This document shows positions 44,046 through 51,788 of a stretch of DNA of 64,000 nucleotides, piece after piece (positions within the stretch are counted from its first letter, which is position 1; the number at the start of each line of letters is the position of its first letter). Source of the DNA: Zobellella maritima (GTDB taxonomy: Bacteria > Pseudomonadota > Gammaproteobacteria > Enterobacterales > Aeromonadaceae). The notes beneath the pieces are model-generated. The model was given only the letters and a program-made list of their open reading frames with translations, was not told where the DNA came from and did not search any database. Location of the stretch: the NCBI RefSeq assembly GCF_003075035.1, contig NZ_QCZE01000001.1, positions 2,046,759 to 2,110,758 on the forward strand, given 5' to 3'. The position numbers and the translations under genes are program-made.

Positions 44046-45201
44046 ACGAACTCCGCCGGTTCAGCATATGCACCAACATCCCCAGCACCAATCCCCAAAA
44101 GGCACTGCCGATCCCCATCAGAGTGACACCCGACGCCGTACACATAAAGGTGAGCAAGGCCGCATCCCGATTGTTTTCGTCTTTCAGGGCCACCCCCAGG
44201 CTGTTGCCTATGGTACCCAGCAAGGCCAGGCCGGCGATCGCCATGATTAATTCAACCGGCAGCGCGGAAAACAGGCCCACCACTGTGGCGCCGAACAGCC
44301 CCATCAACAGGTAGAAAACACCGCCCCAGATGGCGGCCCGATAGCGTTTAAGGGGATCCGGGTCGGCCTCCCTGCCCATGCACACAGCCGCACTGATCGC
44401 CGCCAGGTTAAAGGCAAAACCACCAAAGGGCGCCAACAAGACCCCGGTCAGGCCCGTCCAGCCGATCAGAGGGGACGCCGGGGTCTGATAACCGTGGGCC
44501 CGGAGTACGGCGATACCCGGAACGTTTTGCGAGGCCATGGTGACCACAAACAGGGGAATACCCACCCCGATCAGGGTCGAGGTGGAAAAGCTCGGCATCA
44601 TCAGCACAGGGCTGGCCAGCTGCCACTGAAACCTCTCGAAATGCAGCAAGTCCAGGGTACCCGCCAGGCCCAACCCCACCAGCAGGGCGAGCGGGATCAC
44701 GTAGCGTGGCCAGCGATGGCGCGCCAGCAAATAGGTGGTCAGCATGGCACCCACCAGCAGCGGATCGGTTTGGGCGGAAGCAAACAAGTCCAGGCCGAAG
44801 CGCAGCAGTACGCCGCCCAGCATGCCGGCCGCCAGGGCGGCGGGCACATATCGCATGATGGTTTCAAACCAGCCGGTCACCCCGCAAAGCAGGATAAGGG
44901 CGGAACAAAACATAAAGGCACCGATGGCTTCACTCATGGGAATACCGGCCAGGCCGGTCACCAGCAGGGCTGCGCCCGGTGTCGACCAGGCGGTCAGTAC
45001 CGGGCTGCGGTAACGCAGTGACAAACCGATGCAGGTGACGCCCATGCCTATTCCCAAGGCCCACAACCAGGAGGCAATCTCGGCCTGGGTTGCCCCCGCC
45101 GCGGCGGCCGCCTGGAAGATAATGGCCGCCGAGCTGCTGTAGCCTATCAGCACGGCAATAAAGCCGGCAGCAATATGTGAAAGACCAAAGACACCACGCA
45201 T
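44044..45201 (-). CDS. ydcO: BenE/YdcO-family transporter
   Basis: A 385-residue membrane protein of the benzoate:proton symporter (BenE) family with about 12 hydrophobic segments. HIAAGFIAVLIGYSSSAAIIFQAA near the N-terminus, AWSTPGAALL, MASQNVPGIAVLRAHGY and APFGGFAFNLAAISAAVCMGREA are the family hallmarks. Its divergent neighbour is a clear YdcN/SutR homologue, the same arrangement as ydcN-ydcO of E. coli, so ydcO is the better name than benE. The frame opens at 45255, but the ATG at 45201 has AAGGAA 8 bases upstream and leaves the operators in the intergenic region. Confidence 0.88.
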   Translation of the reverse strand: MRGVFGLSHIAAGFIAVLIGYSSSAAIIFQAAAAAGATQAEIASWLWALGIGMGVTCIGLSLRYRSPVLTAWSTPGAALLVTGLAGIPMSEAIGAFMFCSALILLCGVTGWFETIMRYVPAALAAGMLGGVLLRFGLDLFASAQTDPLLVGAMLTTYLLARHRWPRYVIPLALLVGLGLAGTLDLLHFERFQWQLASPVLMMPSFSTSTLIGVGIPLFVVTMASQNVPGIAVLRAHGYQTPASPLIGWTGLTGVLLAPFGGFAFNLAAISAAVCMGREADPDPLKRYRAAIWGGVFYLLMGLFGATVVGLFSALPVELIMAIAGLALLGTIGNSLGVALKDENNRDAALLTFMCTASGVTLMGIGSAFWGLVLGMLVHMLNRRSS

Positions 45202-45227
45202 ATCAGGCTTCCTTAGAGAGGATCGGC

Positions 45228-45245
45228 TGTGCGTTATAGCGCACA
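45228..45245. promoter_or_regulatory. SutR/YdcN operator 1
   Basis: TGTGCG-TTATAG-CGCACA, a perfect palindrome with 6-bp arms, 27 bp before the ydcO start. Confidence 0.65.
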
Positions 45246-45264
45246 AAGAAGCCATGCTAGCAAA

Positions 45265-45282
45265 GGTATGCTATAACGCACA
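45265..45282. promoter_or_regulatory. SutR/YdcN operator 2
   Basis: GGTATGCTATAACGCACA. Read on the opposite strand it matches operator 1 at 15 of 18 positions, and 13 bases (TGTGCGTTATAGC) are an exact inverted copy. Centres are 37 bp apart. It lies 37 bp before the sutR start. Confidence 0.65.
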
Positions 45283-45319
45283 ACCGACAAGTGTGCACAA
45301 ATCAGAGATCGCAGACCCC

Positions 45320-45880
45320 ATGAAGGAGCTGAACCAATATCTGGCGGAAACGCTGAAACGGCTGCGCCGGCAGCAAGGCTGGAGCCTGGACAGGTGCGCC
45401 CGGGAAACCGGCGTCAGCAAGGCCATGCTGGGCCAGATAGAACGGGGAGAGTCGAGCCCGACCGTGGCGACCTTGTGGAAGATAGCTGGTGGCTTTCATA
45501 CCCCGTTGTCCACCTTCCTCGAGCCGGCTCCGGCCGAAGGCACGGTTTACCGGGTTGCGGATCAACTGCGTCGCCGGCCGGCCCGGGACGGCATGCTGGT
45601 GGCACCCTTGTTCCCCTATGAGCCCCGTTTTGGCTTCGAGATGCTGGAGCTGACCCTGCTGCCCGGCTATGAACGCATATCAGAACCGCACGAGGCCGGT
45701 GTTACCGAGCACGTCATAGTGCAGGGTGGCGCCATGGAGCTGTTACTGGCGGGGCAATGGACGTCCCTGCTCCCGGGGGCGGCAGTACGTTTCGATGCCA
45801 ACCGGAAACACGGTTATCGGAATACGGGCACCGAGCCGGCAGTGTTCTATAACCTGATCCATTATCCCGCTAGAAACTAG
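45320..45880 (+). CDS. sutR: XRE-cupin transcriptional regulator, SutR (YdcN) orthologue
   Basis: A 186-residue regulator. The N-terminal XRE helix-turn-helix is LKRLRRQQGWSLDRCARETGVSKAMLGQIERGESSPTVATLWKIA, nearly identical to the same region of E. coli YdcN. The C-terminal half is a cupin (EPHEAGVTEHVIVQGGAMELLLAGQWTSLLPGAAVRF) that in this family binds a small ligand. SutR of E. coli has been linked to sulfur utilisation. The ATG at 45320 matches the start of YdcN; the frame extends upstream through the operators without a plausible start. It should repress itself and ydcO. Confidence 0.88.
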   Translation: MKELNQYLAETLKRLRRQQGWSLDRCARETGVSKAMLGQIERGESSPTVATLWKIAGGFHTPLSTFLEPAPAEGTVYRVADQLRRRPARDGMLVAPLFPYEPRFGFEMLELTLLPGYERISEPHEAGVTEHVIVQGGAMELLLAGQWTSLLPGAAVRFDANRKHGYRNTGTEPAVFYNLIHYPARN

Positions 45881-45899
45881 ATGCAGGAAGTTACCGGCG

Positions 45900-46340
45900 T
45901 CAGGCTTGAGTCTTGTCCTTCAGCAATTCTGCACACAGGCGTACAAAGTCGGATGAAGCAACAATCCCCTGTAGCTGACGCTCCGCATTCACCACCGTCA
46001 GGCAACCATGCTTGTTTTGCAGGAAAAAGGACACCACCTCGGTAAGCGGGGCATCAACATCCACGCTGTTGTAATCGGTCTCCATAATTTCCACCACCTT
46101 GCATTCCCGCTCGCGCCGTTCCAGGGCACTGACCCCATAGTCGGCCAGCAGCGACATTATGCTGGAAACCATGCGTTTCTGGGTGATAATTCCCAACAGC
46201 TTGCCGGTAAGCGGATCCACCACCGGGATATGGCGTATGCTTTTTTCCCGCATCAGCTCGTGGGCATCCCTTAAGGTTGCACTCTGATCCAGGGTCAATA
46301 TCTGGCGAGTCATCAGATCGCCCACCGAGTTCATTGTCAT
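45900..46340 (-). CDS. CBS-domain pair protein
   Basis: A 146-residue cytoplasmic protein made of two CBS motifs (MTRQILTLDQSATLRDAHELMREKSIRHIPVVD and METDYNSVDVDAPLTEVVSFFLQNKHGCLTVVN), which together form one adenosyl-nucleotide binding Bateman module with no attached enzyme domain. AAAGGAG lies 8 bases before the ATG. Stand-alone CBS pairs often sense energy charge or regulate a partner protein in trans; no partner is evident. Confidence 0.9.
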   Translation of the reverse strand: MTMNSVGDLMTRQILTLDQSATLRDAHELMREKSIRHIPVVDPLTGKLLGIITQKRMVSSIMSLLADYGVSALERRERECKVVEIMETDYNSVDVDAPLTEVVSFFLQNKHGCLTVVNAERQLQGIVASSDFVRLCAELLKDKTQA

Positions 46341-46473
46341 CAGCCTGCTCCTTTAACGACAGACAAGTGGGAAAGAGGGATCGGCTCCCTTAACTATACC
46401 CAGTTTTGACACAGACCCTGCCTGCTGCAAATCAAAAACCGGCATCGTGAGCGGCCATCTTGATAAAATTATT

Positions 46474-46498
46474 AATGCGACTATTTCTCATTGCCATT
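46474..46498. promoter_or_regulatory. Candidate Fur box upstream of tonB
   Basis: AATGCGACTATTTCTCATTG plus CCATT resembles Fur-regulated promoters with the AATGATAATAATTCTCATT pattern (the TTCTCATT core and flanking AATG/CATT are kept). It lies about 80 bp before the tonB start. TonB systems are commonly Fur-repressed. Confidence 0.5.
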
Positions 46499-46578
46499 TG
46501 GATAGACATCCGCTTGATAATCCGTATGCTAGTCACTTATCGTCATCCATCGTCGTTATTGAGAGATCGGGAGTTAAT

Positions 46579-47334
46579 GTGAACCTTCGCCGCTATGCCG
46601 TGTTCGCCCTGGGGTCCCTGGCCTTGCATGGCCTCCTGGTCCAGGCGATGACGCGGCAGGTACAGACCATTGCCTTGCCCGCAAGCGACGCGCCCGGCCC
46701 AATCAGCGTGCAGATGCTGCCTACGGTGGCCAAAGCTGAACCGGTCCCTGAACCCGAGCCCAAACCGGAACCCAAGCCCGAGCCCAAACCGGAACCCAAG
46801 CCCGTGCCCAAACCGGACCCCAAGCCCGAGCCCAAACCGGAACCCAAGCCCGTGCCCAAACCGGACCCCAAGCCCGTGCCCAAACCGGAATCCAAGCCCG
46901 TGCCCAAACCGGAATCCAAGCCCGAACCCAAACCGGAGCACAAGCCCGAACCCAAGCCGGAGCCAGTACAACAACCGGTGACCCCGCCCCCTCAGCCGGC
47001 TCCCATCACTGAATCCCTGCCCGAGCCCCAACAGGCTGCCCAGGCCAGTGCACCCAAGCAGATTCAGACCCCCAGCTTTAAGACCCGACCGGCCCCCATC
47101 CCCTACCCGAGCCAGGCCCGCCGCCGAGGGCTGGAGGGCACAGTGGTAGTGGAAGTCTGGCTGGATCAAGAGGGCAAGCAAATCAAGCGCCTGCTGGCAC
47201 AATCCTCGGGCGTCAGGCTGCTAGACCAGGCGGCCCTGAAGGCCATTGTCAAATGGCGCTTTTCCGCCTATGTGGAAAATGGCCGGGCCTTGGCCCACCG
47301 CGTTCATATCCCCGTTCGTTTCAAATTGGATTAA
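46579..47334 (+). CDS. tonB: TonB energy-transducing protein
   Basis: A 251-residue TonB. The N-terminal helix contains the functional Ser-x3-His motif (GSLALHGLL) that couples to ExbB/ExbD. It is followed by an exceptionally regular Pro-Glu-Pro-Lys periplasmic spacer (about residues 50-130). The C-terminal TonB domain (about residues 170-251) has [25 protein letters not shown] and [15 protein letters not shown], with the YP motif that contacts TonB boxes. The start is GTG with GGGAG 5 bases upstream; the frame extends further up but carries no start signal. Operon tonB-exbB-exbD; a candidate Fur box lies upstream. Confidence 0.93.
   Translation: MNLRRYAVFALGSLALHGLLVQAMTRQVQTIALPASDAPGPISVQMLPTVAKAEPVPEPEPKPEPKPEPKPEPKPVPKPDPKPEPKPEPKPVPKPDPKPVPKPESKPVPKPESKPEPKPEHKPEPKPEPVQQPVTPPPQPAPITESLPEPQQAAQASAPKQIQTPSFKTRPAPIPYPSQARRRGLEGTVVVEVWLDQEGKQIKRLLAQSSGVRLLDQAALKAIVKWRFSAYVENGRALAHRVHIPVRFKLD
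46753..46944 (+). repeat. Eight tandem 24-bp repeats inside tonB
   Basis: Eight head-to-tail 24-bp units of the type CCCGAGCCCAAACCGGAACC-CAAG, encoding PEPKPEPK with Glu/Val, Glu/Asp/Ser and Lys/His variants. The units differ by one to three bases, so they are recent duplications able to change number by slippage in multiples of eight residues without a frameshift. Confidence 0.9.
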
Positions 47335-47337
47335 ATC

Positions 47338-47958
47338 ATGGAACTGTTATCTCAACTGCAACAACAACTGGGCCCGATGAGCTGGCCACTGCTCCTCTGC
47401 TCCCTGGCTACCGTCGCGCTCTGGCTGGAACGTACCCTTGCCCTGATCTGGACAAGCCTGAGCGGAGAGCAGGAAAAACGCCGGCTGCGCCAGGAAAATA
47501 GCGGTTATCTGGCGCTGGAAGGGCAGAAGCACAACTCCCTGATCCTGCTGGGATGCGCCCTGCTGGTCCGGCACCGGGATTGCGATAAATCCACCCGTGA
47601 AGATCTGGCCTCGGTCTGGTTGCAACACCAAAGACGCAGGCTACATGCAGGACTGCGGGTACTGACGCTGGTCGGGGTGATCAGCCCCTTGCTGGGACTG
47701 CTGGGCACGGTACTGGGGTTGATGGAGATGTTCAGGGGCATTGGTCTAAGCCAGGAGCCGGTCACCCCGGCACTGCTCGCCGATGGCCTGGGCCTGGCCA
47801 TGAGCACTACCGCCGCCGGCCTGCTGATCGCCCTGCCCGCTATTGCCGGTGCCCAGCTGTTCGGGCTGTGGGCCGATCGCCTACTCGACAAGCTCACCCA
47901 TGAGCTGAACCAGTGCAACCTCTCGCTGGAAGGCGTCCAGCTGGGAGTAAAAGCATGA
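47338..47958 (+). CDS. exbB: ExbB/TolQ-family proton-channel protein
   Basis: A 206-residue inner-membrane protein with three helices. The MotA/TolQ/ExbB domain shows LGLLGTVLGLMEMFRGIG and LGLAMSTTAAGLLIALPAIAGAQLF, containing the small residues and Thr that line the proton path. It forms the pentameric channel around ExbD that energises TonB. It begins 3 bases after tonB, and its stop overlaps exbD as ATGA. Confidence 0.92.
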   Translation: MELLSQLQQQLGPMSWPLLLCSLATVALWLERTLALIWTSLSGEQEKRRLRQENSGYLALEGQKHNSLILLGCALLVRHRDCDKSTREDLASVWLQHQRRRLHAGLRVLTLVGVISPLLGLLGTVLGLMEMFRGIGLSQEPVTPALLADGLGLAMSTTAAGLLIALPAIAGAQLFGLWADRLLDKLTHELNQCNLSLEGVQLGVKA

Positions 47959-48380
47959 TAGCGCGTCCCGATCCCGCCCAATCTGGCTGGCGGGCACTGA
48001 CCCCAGACATCACTCCCCTGCTCGATATTATCTTTATCGTGCTGGTGTTCCTGATGCTGACTGCCAATATTCCGCTGCAGTCGCTGGAAGTGGACCTGCC
48101 CACCACCGACAACGAAGCCCTGAGCAGTGTACAGAATGACCAGGCCATGACCATCAACCTGCTGGCGGGAGAGCCGGCCTGGGCCCTGCAGAGTAAGGAG
48201 TATAGAGACTGGGACAGCTTCAAGCCGGTGCTGACGGACAACCTGGAAGCCCTGAAACAGGCCGAACTGGTGCTGGCTTCCGATAAGGAAGTCACGGTAG
48301 ACAACATGCTCAAGCTACTGGCCTTCCTGCAGGAACACGAGATCAAGGCGACCCAGATCCTGATGGAGGAAGGGCAGTAG
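47955..48380 (+). CDS. exbD: ExbD/TolR-family protein
   Basis: A 141-residue protein with one N-terminal helix. TPDITPLLDIIFIVLVFLMLTA carries the membrane Asp essential for proton translocation in ExbD. The periplasmic part ends with VLASDKEVTVDNMLKLLAFLQEHEIKATQI, as in the family. It overlaps exbB by 4 bases (ATGA) and is the last gene of the operon. The organism may have other TonB systems, since no receptor is linked here. Confidence 0.92.
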   Translation: MIARPDPAQSGWRALTPDITPLLDIIFIVLVFLMLTANIPLQSLEVDLPTTDNEALSSVQNDQAMTINLLAGEPAWALQSKEYRDWDSFKPVLTDNLEALKQAELVLASDKEVTVDNMLKLLAFLQEHEIKATQILMEEGQ

Positions 48381-48382
48381 GC

Positions 48383-48631
48383 CTACACCTCGAAGAAGCG
48401 GTACAGGCTGTCGATCCGGGTCGGGCAATCGGCGACCAGGTGTACCTTTTCCTCCGCCGCCCGGGGGCTTTCATGGCTGACCCGACAGCCGAGGGTGTCG
48501 GTCAGCTCATACAGGTTGCCCTCGGCATCATAGAAAGTCACCAGCCAGCCCATGCTCAGGGTGTCGTGGCACACCCGGGCCTGGTGCAACTTCCCCTGTT
48601 GATATAAGTCACGCAGTTCGGCCAGTGTCAT
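48383..48631 (-). CDS. Conserved hypothetical protein, 82 aa
   Basis: A small cytoplasmic protein (MTLAELRDLYQQGKLHQARVCHDTLSMGWLVTFYDAEGNLYELTD...) with no membrane segment and no motif I recognise. The pattern of a strand-rich middle (WLVTFYDAEGNLYEL) and a C-terminal EKVHLVADCPTRIDSLYRFFEV suggests a small alpha/beta fold. GGGGAAGG precedes the ATG at 48631, which is preferred to the frame start at 48661. It converges on exbD with a 2-base gap and no terminator between. Confidence 0.65.
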   Translation of the reverse strand: MTLAELRDLYQQGKLHQARVCHDTLSMGWLVTFYDAEGNLYELTDTLGCRVSHESPRAAEEKVHLVADCPTRIDSLYRFFEV

Positions 48632-48940
48632 GACCTTCCCCTCATTGCCCATCCAATCCAAGTATACGCGATCGGCGGCTCAGGCCATGACGGCATAGCG
48701 GGCTTGTAATTAAAGAACTGCTCTGAGGGGTGTCCCATTACTGTGCATTCATGACGCTGAGGCTCTGCTTAGGGGCACCTGGCCGCCGCCGAGCCTGTTC
48801 GACTATTCGGAAACGTTATTTATACGGCGGGAGAAGCATAATAAAAAACCGACAAAGGCGGTGCAACCCTTGTCGGTTTTATTTATAGCCACCAACCGTT
48901 GGTGGTGGTCTCCCCTAGATTATAGAAATTAAGTAATCTA
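48632..48940. other. Gap between the 82-aa gene and the porin gene
   Basis: 309 bases. Apart from the terminator at 48845-48880 there is only an imperfect hairpin (GGTGTCCC near 48729 with GGGGCACC near 48774). No start codon with a ribosome site opens a credible frame. Confidence 0.4.
48845..48880 (-). terminator. Terminator of the porin gene
   Basis: AAAACCGACAA (48845-48855) and TTGTCGGTTTT (48870-48880) form a long stem flanked by A and T runs on the two sides. It can serve the minus-strand porin gene, 60 bases upstream, and is symmetrical enough to work in both directions. Confidence 0.85.
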
Positions 48941-49777
48941 TCAGAAATGCCACTCGGCATTAATGAAGGGTGCCCTGGTATCGACGCCGGGCTTGCCATG
49001 ATTCCCGTATTTATTGTGCCAATACTCATAACCGACCCCGACCCACAGGGTATTTTTCTTATTAATTACCAGTTGCCCCACATCCAGCATCAATGATGTC
49101 CTTAACAGATGTTCGGGCTTGGTTTTATTATTAAAATAGTCGGTACCCTTCTTGCCGTTATAATTGGTGAAGCCCTGAAATTTCATCGGCAGGCCCGCAG
49201 TTTCGAAAGGCAATCCCCAGGCCAGGTTTACCTGGTAATAAGGTTCGAAGTCGATATCGTTATGAGTACAGAAAGAAAGGCCACAATGATTGCTTTCATT
49301 GGCGTAATAGAGGCTCAGATCAAGAAATCCGGGGACATCGAATTTCAGGGTGGGACCTATGGCCAAAAACCGTTTGCGCGGCGCAAACGCCGAATTCTTG
49401 GTATTGAGATCGAAGCCGGCGGTGAGCGCAACCTCCTTGACAGGTCCAAAACTGAGATCCTTATCAAGCACCTTGCCCAGATGCAGTTGGTGGCGATAGA
49501 CCAGGTAGAATTCGGTAGCGCCATCACTGCTGCCACTGGCCGGGTCTTCACTGCCAGACTTGAGTACATCGAGGTTGAAGTAGTTCTGCCCCAGGGAATA
49601 ACCGCTGGCATGAGATAACTGCACTATATTCTTGCCGACATCCTGCGCATTGCTGGGCTCGCTGAATTCCGAACCATATCGATAACCGATAAAGGTATCG
49701 GACCAGGTTGCCGCCTCAAGCGGAGCACACAGCACGGTAGTTGCTACAGCGGCAAAACTTAATTTATTCAACTTCAT
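48941..49777 (-). CDS. Outer-membrane channel protein, Tsx/OmpK-like family
   Basis: A 278-residue secreted beta-barrel protein. The signal peptide MKLNKLSFAAVATTVLCAPLEAA is followed by TWSDTFIGYRYGSEFSEP, KNIVQLSHASGYSLGQNYFNLDVLKS and FYLVYRHQLHLGK, and it ends in NAEWHF, the C-terminal Phe typical of outer-membrane barrels. These blocks match the nucleoside-specific-channel-like (Tsx/OmpK) proteins of proteobacteria that lack a proven nucleoside role. The ATG at 49777 has GGAG 8 bases upstream. Two Cys (GLSFCTH and ESNHCG) probably form a loop disulfide. Monocistronic. Confidence 0.82.
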   Translation of the reverse strand: MKLNKLSFAAVATTVLCAPLEAATWSDTFIGYRYGSEFSEPSNAQDVGKNIVQLSHASGYSLGQNYFNLDVLKSGSEDPASGSSDGATEFYLVYRHQLHLGKVLDKDLSFGPVKEVALTAGFDLNTKNSAFAPRKRFLAIGPTLKFDVPGFLDLSLYYANESNHCGLSFCTHNDIDFEPYYQVNLAWGLPFETAGLPMKFQGFTNYNGKKGTDYFNNKTKPEHLLRTSLMLDVGQLVINKKNTLWVGVGYEYWHNKYGNHGKPGVDTRAPFINAEWHF

Positions 49778-50115
49778 TCCATTTACTCCATTAAATCCCA
49801 ACCTGAATAGCTGGAACACTCCTTTAAAATCAAAAAACACAAATTCGTTAACAGGCTGACCATTACCAGCTTGCTAATTCACTCTCTCAATTAACCTGTA
49901 CTATTAAGAATCTGGTTGTTTTCCTATTTATGCTTTAGCCAGCCATGCCTTGGCACGGATGCATAACAAAACGGCACACACCATGGGTGTTGCATTACCT
50001 GGGTTCATTTGCGGAACAGCACGGATCATCCAGGCTCACCGGCGGCTTCGCTGCCTCCGGTGGCTGGCTTGCTAGTTACCCATCCATGGGTCTGGTACTG
50101 TTCCCTGAAAGGCTG
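49778..50115. other. Gap upstream of the porin gene and downstream of the catabolic operon
   Basis: 338 bases rich in small palindromes. CACCGG-C-GGC/GCC-T-CCGGTG (50037-50062) is a likely 3' end hairpin of the minus-strand catabolic operon. ACCCAT-CC-ATGGGT (about 50077-50090) and ACACC-ATG-GGTGT (about 49979-49991) are also present. The AT-rich part 49800-49950 should hold the porin promoter. No gene is seen. Confidence 0.4.
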
Positions 50116-51756
50116 TTAATACAGTTTCTTCTGGGGAGGCCCGGCAAAATTCAGCGGTCCCAGGCCATTCATATCGACTTCGATCAGCGAGGGGCCCTGC
50201 AACGCCATGGCCTCGGCAATGGCCACTTCGAACTCGCCCAGGCTGGCTATTTTCCAGCTGGTCATGCCCATCGCCTCGCCCACCGCCTTGAAGTCTGGGG
50301 CATGGAGCTGGTTGAAATACTGACGACCGTCGAAATACTGGTTCTGGATACCGCGCATCACACCGTATCCGCCGTCGTTCATCACCAACAGCACCATATT
50401 GGTGTTTTCCTGCACCATGGTCGCCAGCTCGCCGATGCCCAGCGCCAGGCCACCGTCGCCGACCAGGCCGACCACTTTCTTGCCCGGGTTGGCGATCGCC
50501 GAGCCGATGGCCATCGCCAGCCCCATGCCGATGGCGCCGGCCAGGGAATGGATATTGGTATTGGGCGCCTGAATGGGGAACAACCGACTGCCCCAGGTAC
50601 TGCCGGACATGGTGATGTCACGCACCAGTATGCCATCGTCCGGCAAGGCGGCACGCAGCTGGTCACAGAGCTGCGCATAATTGCCCAGCTGATTGCTCAG
50701 TGCGCTGACTGCGGCCGACTTGGCTTCGGCTATTTCCCGGTCAAACGCCACATTATGCTTGTCGCAGCCCTGCAGGGAATCCGCCAGGTAGGCCAGCACC
50801 GCCTTGGCGTCACCGCACAAGAAATGATCCACCAGGTAGTTGCGCTGCTGGGCCACTGGATTGGCATCTACCTGATACAGCGGCTTGGGCAGGACAACCG
50901 AGTAGGTCCGGGTTTCATTGCTGCGCAGCCGCGAGCCCACCACCAGTCCCAGGTCACAGCTGGCCATCAGCGCCTCCACGGCAGGCGAGTTGTGGAAGGC
51001 ACCCAGGCTGCGCGGGTGCGCATCCGGCAATATGCCCCGGCCATGGGTGGAGGAAATCACCGCCACACCCAGATCCGCCAGGGCTTTGACTTCCTGACTA
51101 CAGTTGAGGGCGCCGCCACCGATCCACAGCAGCGGCCGCCTGGCCGCCCGCAGGGCATCGGCCAGAGCACTGAGCTGCTGCTCATCCGCCTGGGGTTGCT
51201 GCAGGGACTTGACCGGACCCAGCTCGGCGGGCAACGCGATGTCAGCGGCCTGCACATCGATCGGCAACTCTATGCTGACCGGGCCCATGGGCACTGTGGT
51301 GGCGACGCGGATGGCTTCGCGCAACACGCCGACCGCATGGTCCGGGCTGGTGATGCGGAAAGCGGCCTTGCTGCTTGCCTTGAGGAAGGTCAGCTGGTCA
51401 CGGGTCTCATGGATAAAGCTGGCATCCCGGTCCAGGTATTCCCGCTCGACCTGACCGGTCAGGTGCAGCAGGGGGCTGCCGGCGTTGAGGGCTTCCAGCA
51501 GGGCGCCCACCCCATTACCGGCACCGGCTCCCGTGCTGGTGATCGCCACCCCCAGGCCCTTGAAGCGGGCGTGGGCGTCGCCCATGGTCACGGCGCCGGC
51601 TTCCCCCCGGGCGGCAACGAAATGGATTTTGTCGCGGCGGCCGATGGCATCGGCGATGGGCAGGTTATGGATGGAAATCACCCCGTAGACGCTGTCCACA
51701 TCATGGGCTTCCAGTACCCGGGCGATGGCTTCGCCAACATTCACTCGTTCGGTCAT
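50116..51756 (-). CDS. Thiamine-diphosphate-dependent enzyme (acetolactate synthase / 2-oxoacid decarboxylase family)
   Basis: A 546-residue ThDP enzyme of the pyruvate-oxidase/benzoylformate-decarboxylase superfamily. The cofactor-activating Glu52 is in ARGEAGAV, and the Mg/ThDP motif is GDGGLALGIGELATMVQENTNMVLLVMNDGGYG. The central domain lacks an obvious FAD-binding RHEQ-type signature, so a plain 2-oxoacid decarboxylase or carboligase is as likely as an acetolactate synthase. AAAGGAAG fits the ATG at 51756 better than the one at 51762. It is the last gene of the catabolic operon, next to an aldehyde dehydrogenase. Decarboxylation of an oxo acid to an aldehyde, then oxidised by that enzyme, is the natural reading. 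Confidence 0.85.
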   Translation of the reverse strand: MTERVNVGEAIARVLEAHDVDSVYGVISIHNLPIADAIGRRDKIHFVAARGEAGAVTMGDAHARFKGLGVAITSTGAGAGNGVGALLEALNAGSPLLHLTGQVEREYLDRDASFIHETRDQLTFLKASSKAAFRITSPDHAVGVLREAIRVATTVPMGPVSIELPIDVQAADIALPAELGPVKSLQQPQADEQQLSALADALRAARRPLLWIGGGALNCSQEVKALADLGVAVISSTHGRGILPDAHPRSLGAFHNSPAVEALMASCDLGLVVGSRLRSNETRTYSVVLPKPLYQVDANPVAQQRNYLVDHFLCGDAKAVLAYLADSLQGCDKHNVAFDREIAEAKSAAVSALSNQLGNYAQLCDQLRAALPDDGILVRDITMSGSTWGSRLFPIQAPNTNIHSLAGAIGMGLAMAIGSAIANPGKKVVGLVGDGGLALGIGELATMVQENTNMVLLVMNDGGYGVMRGIQNQYFDGRQYFNQLHAPDFKAVGEAMGMTSWKIASLGEFEVAIAEAMALQGPSLIEVDMNGLGPLNFAGPPQKKLY

Positions 51757-51788
51757 TATCATCTTCCTTTAATTCAGTACATAACTGC

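Noticed and set aside
46593-46955. Gly-Leu-Ser-Gly repeat protein on the minus strand, or a CRISPR-like array
   Set aside because: This is the reverse of the tonB spacer repeats. The units are adjacent without spacers, so it is neither a CRISPR array nor a separate gene.
48751-48890. Small frame starting ATGACGCTGAGGCTC in the gap before the porin
   Set aside because: No ribosome site, no family, and it runs through the terminator hairpin.
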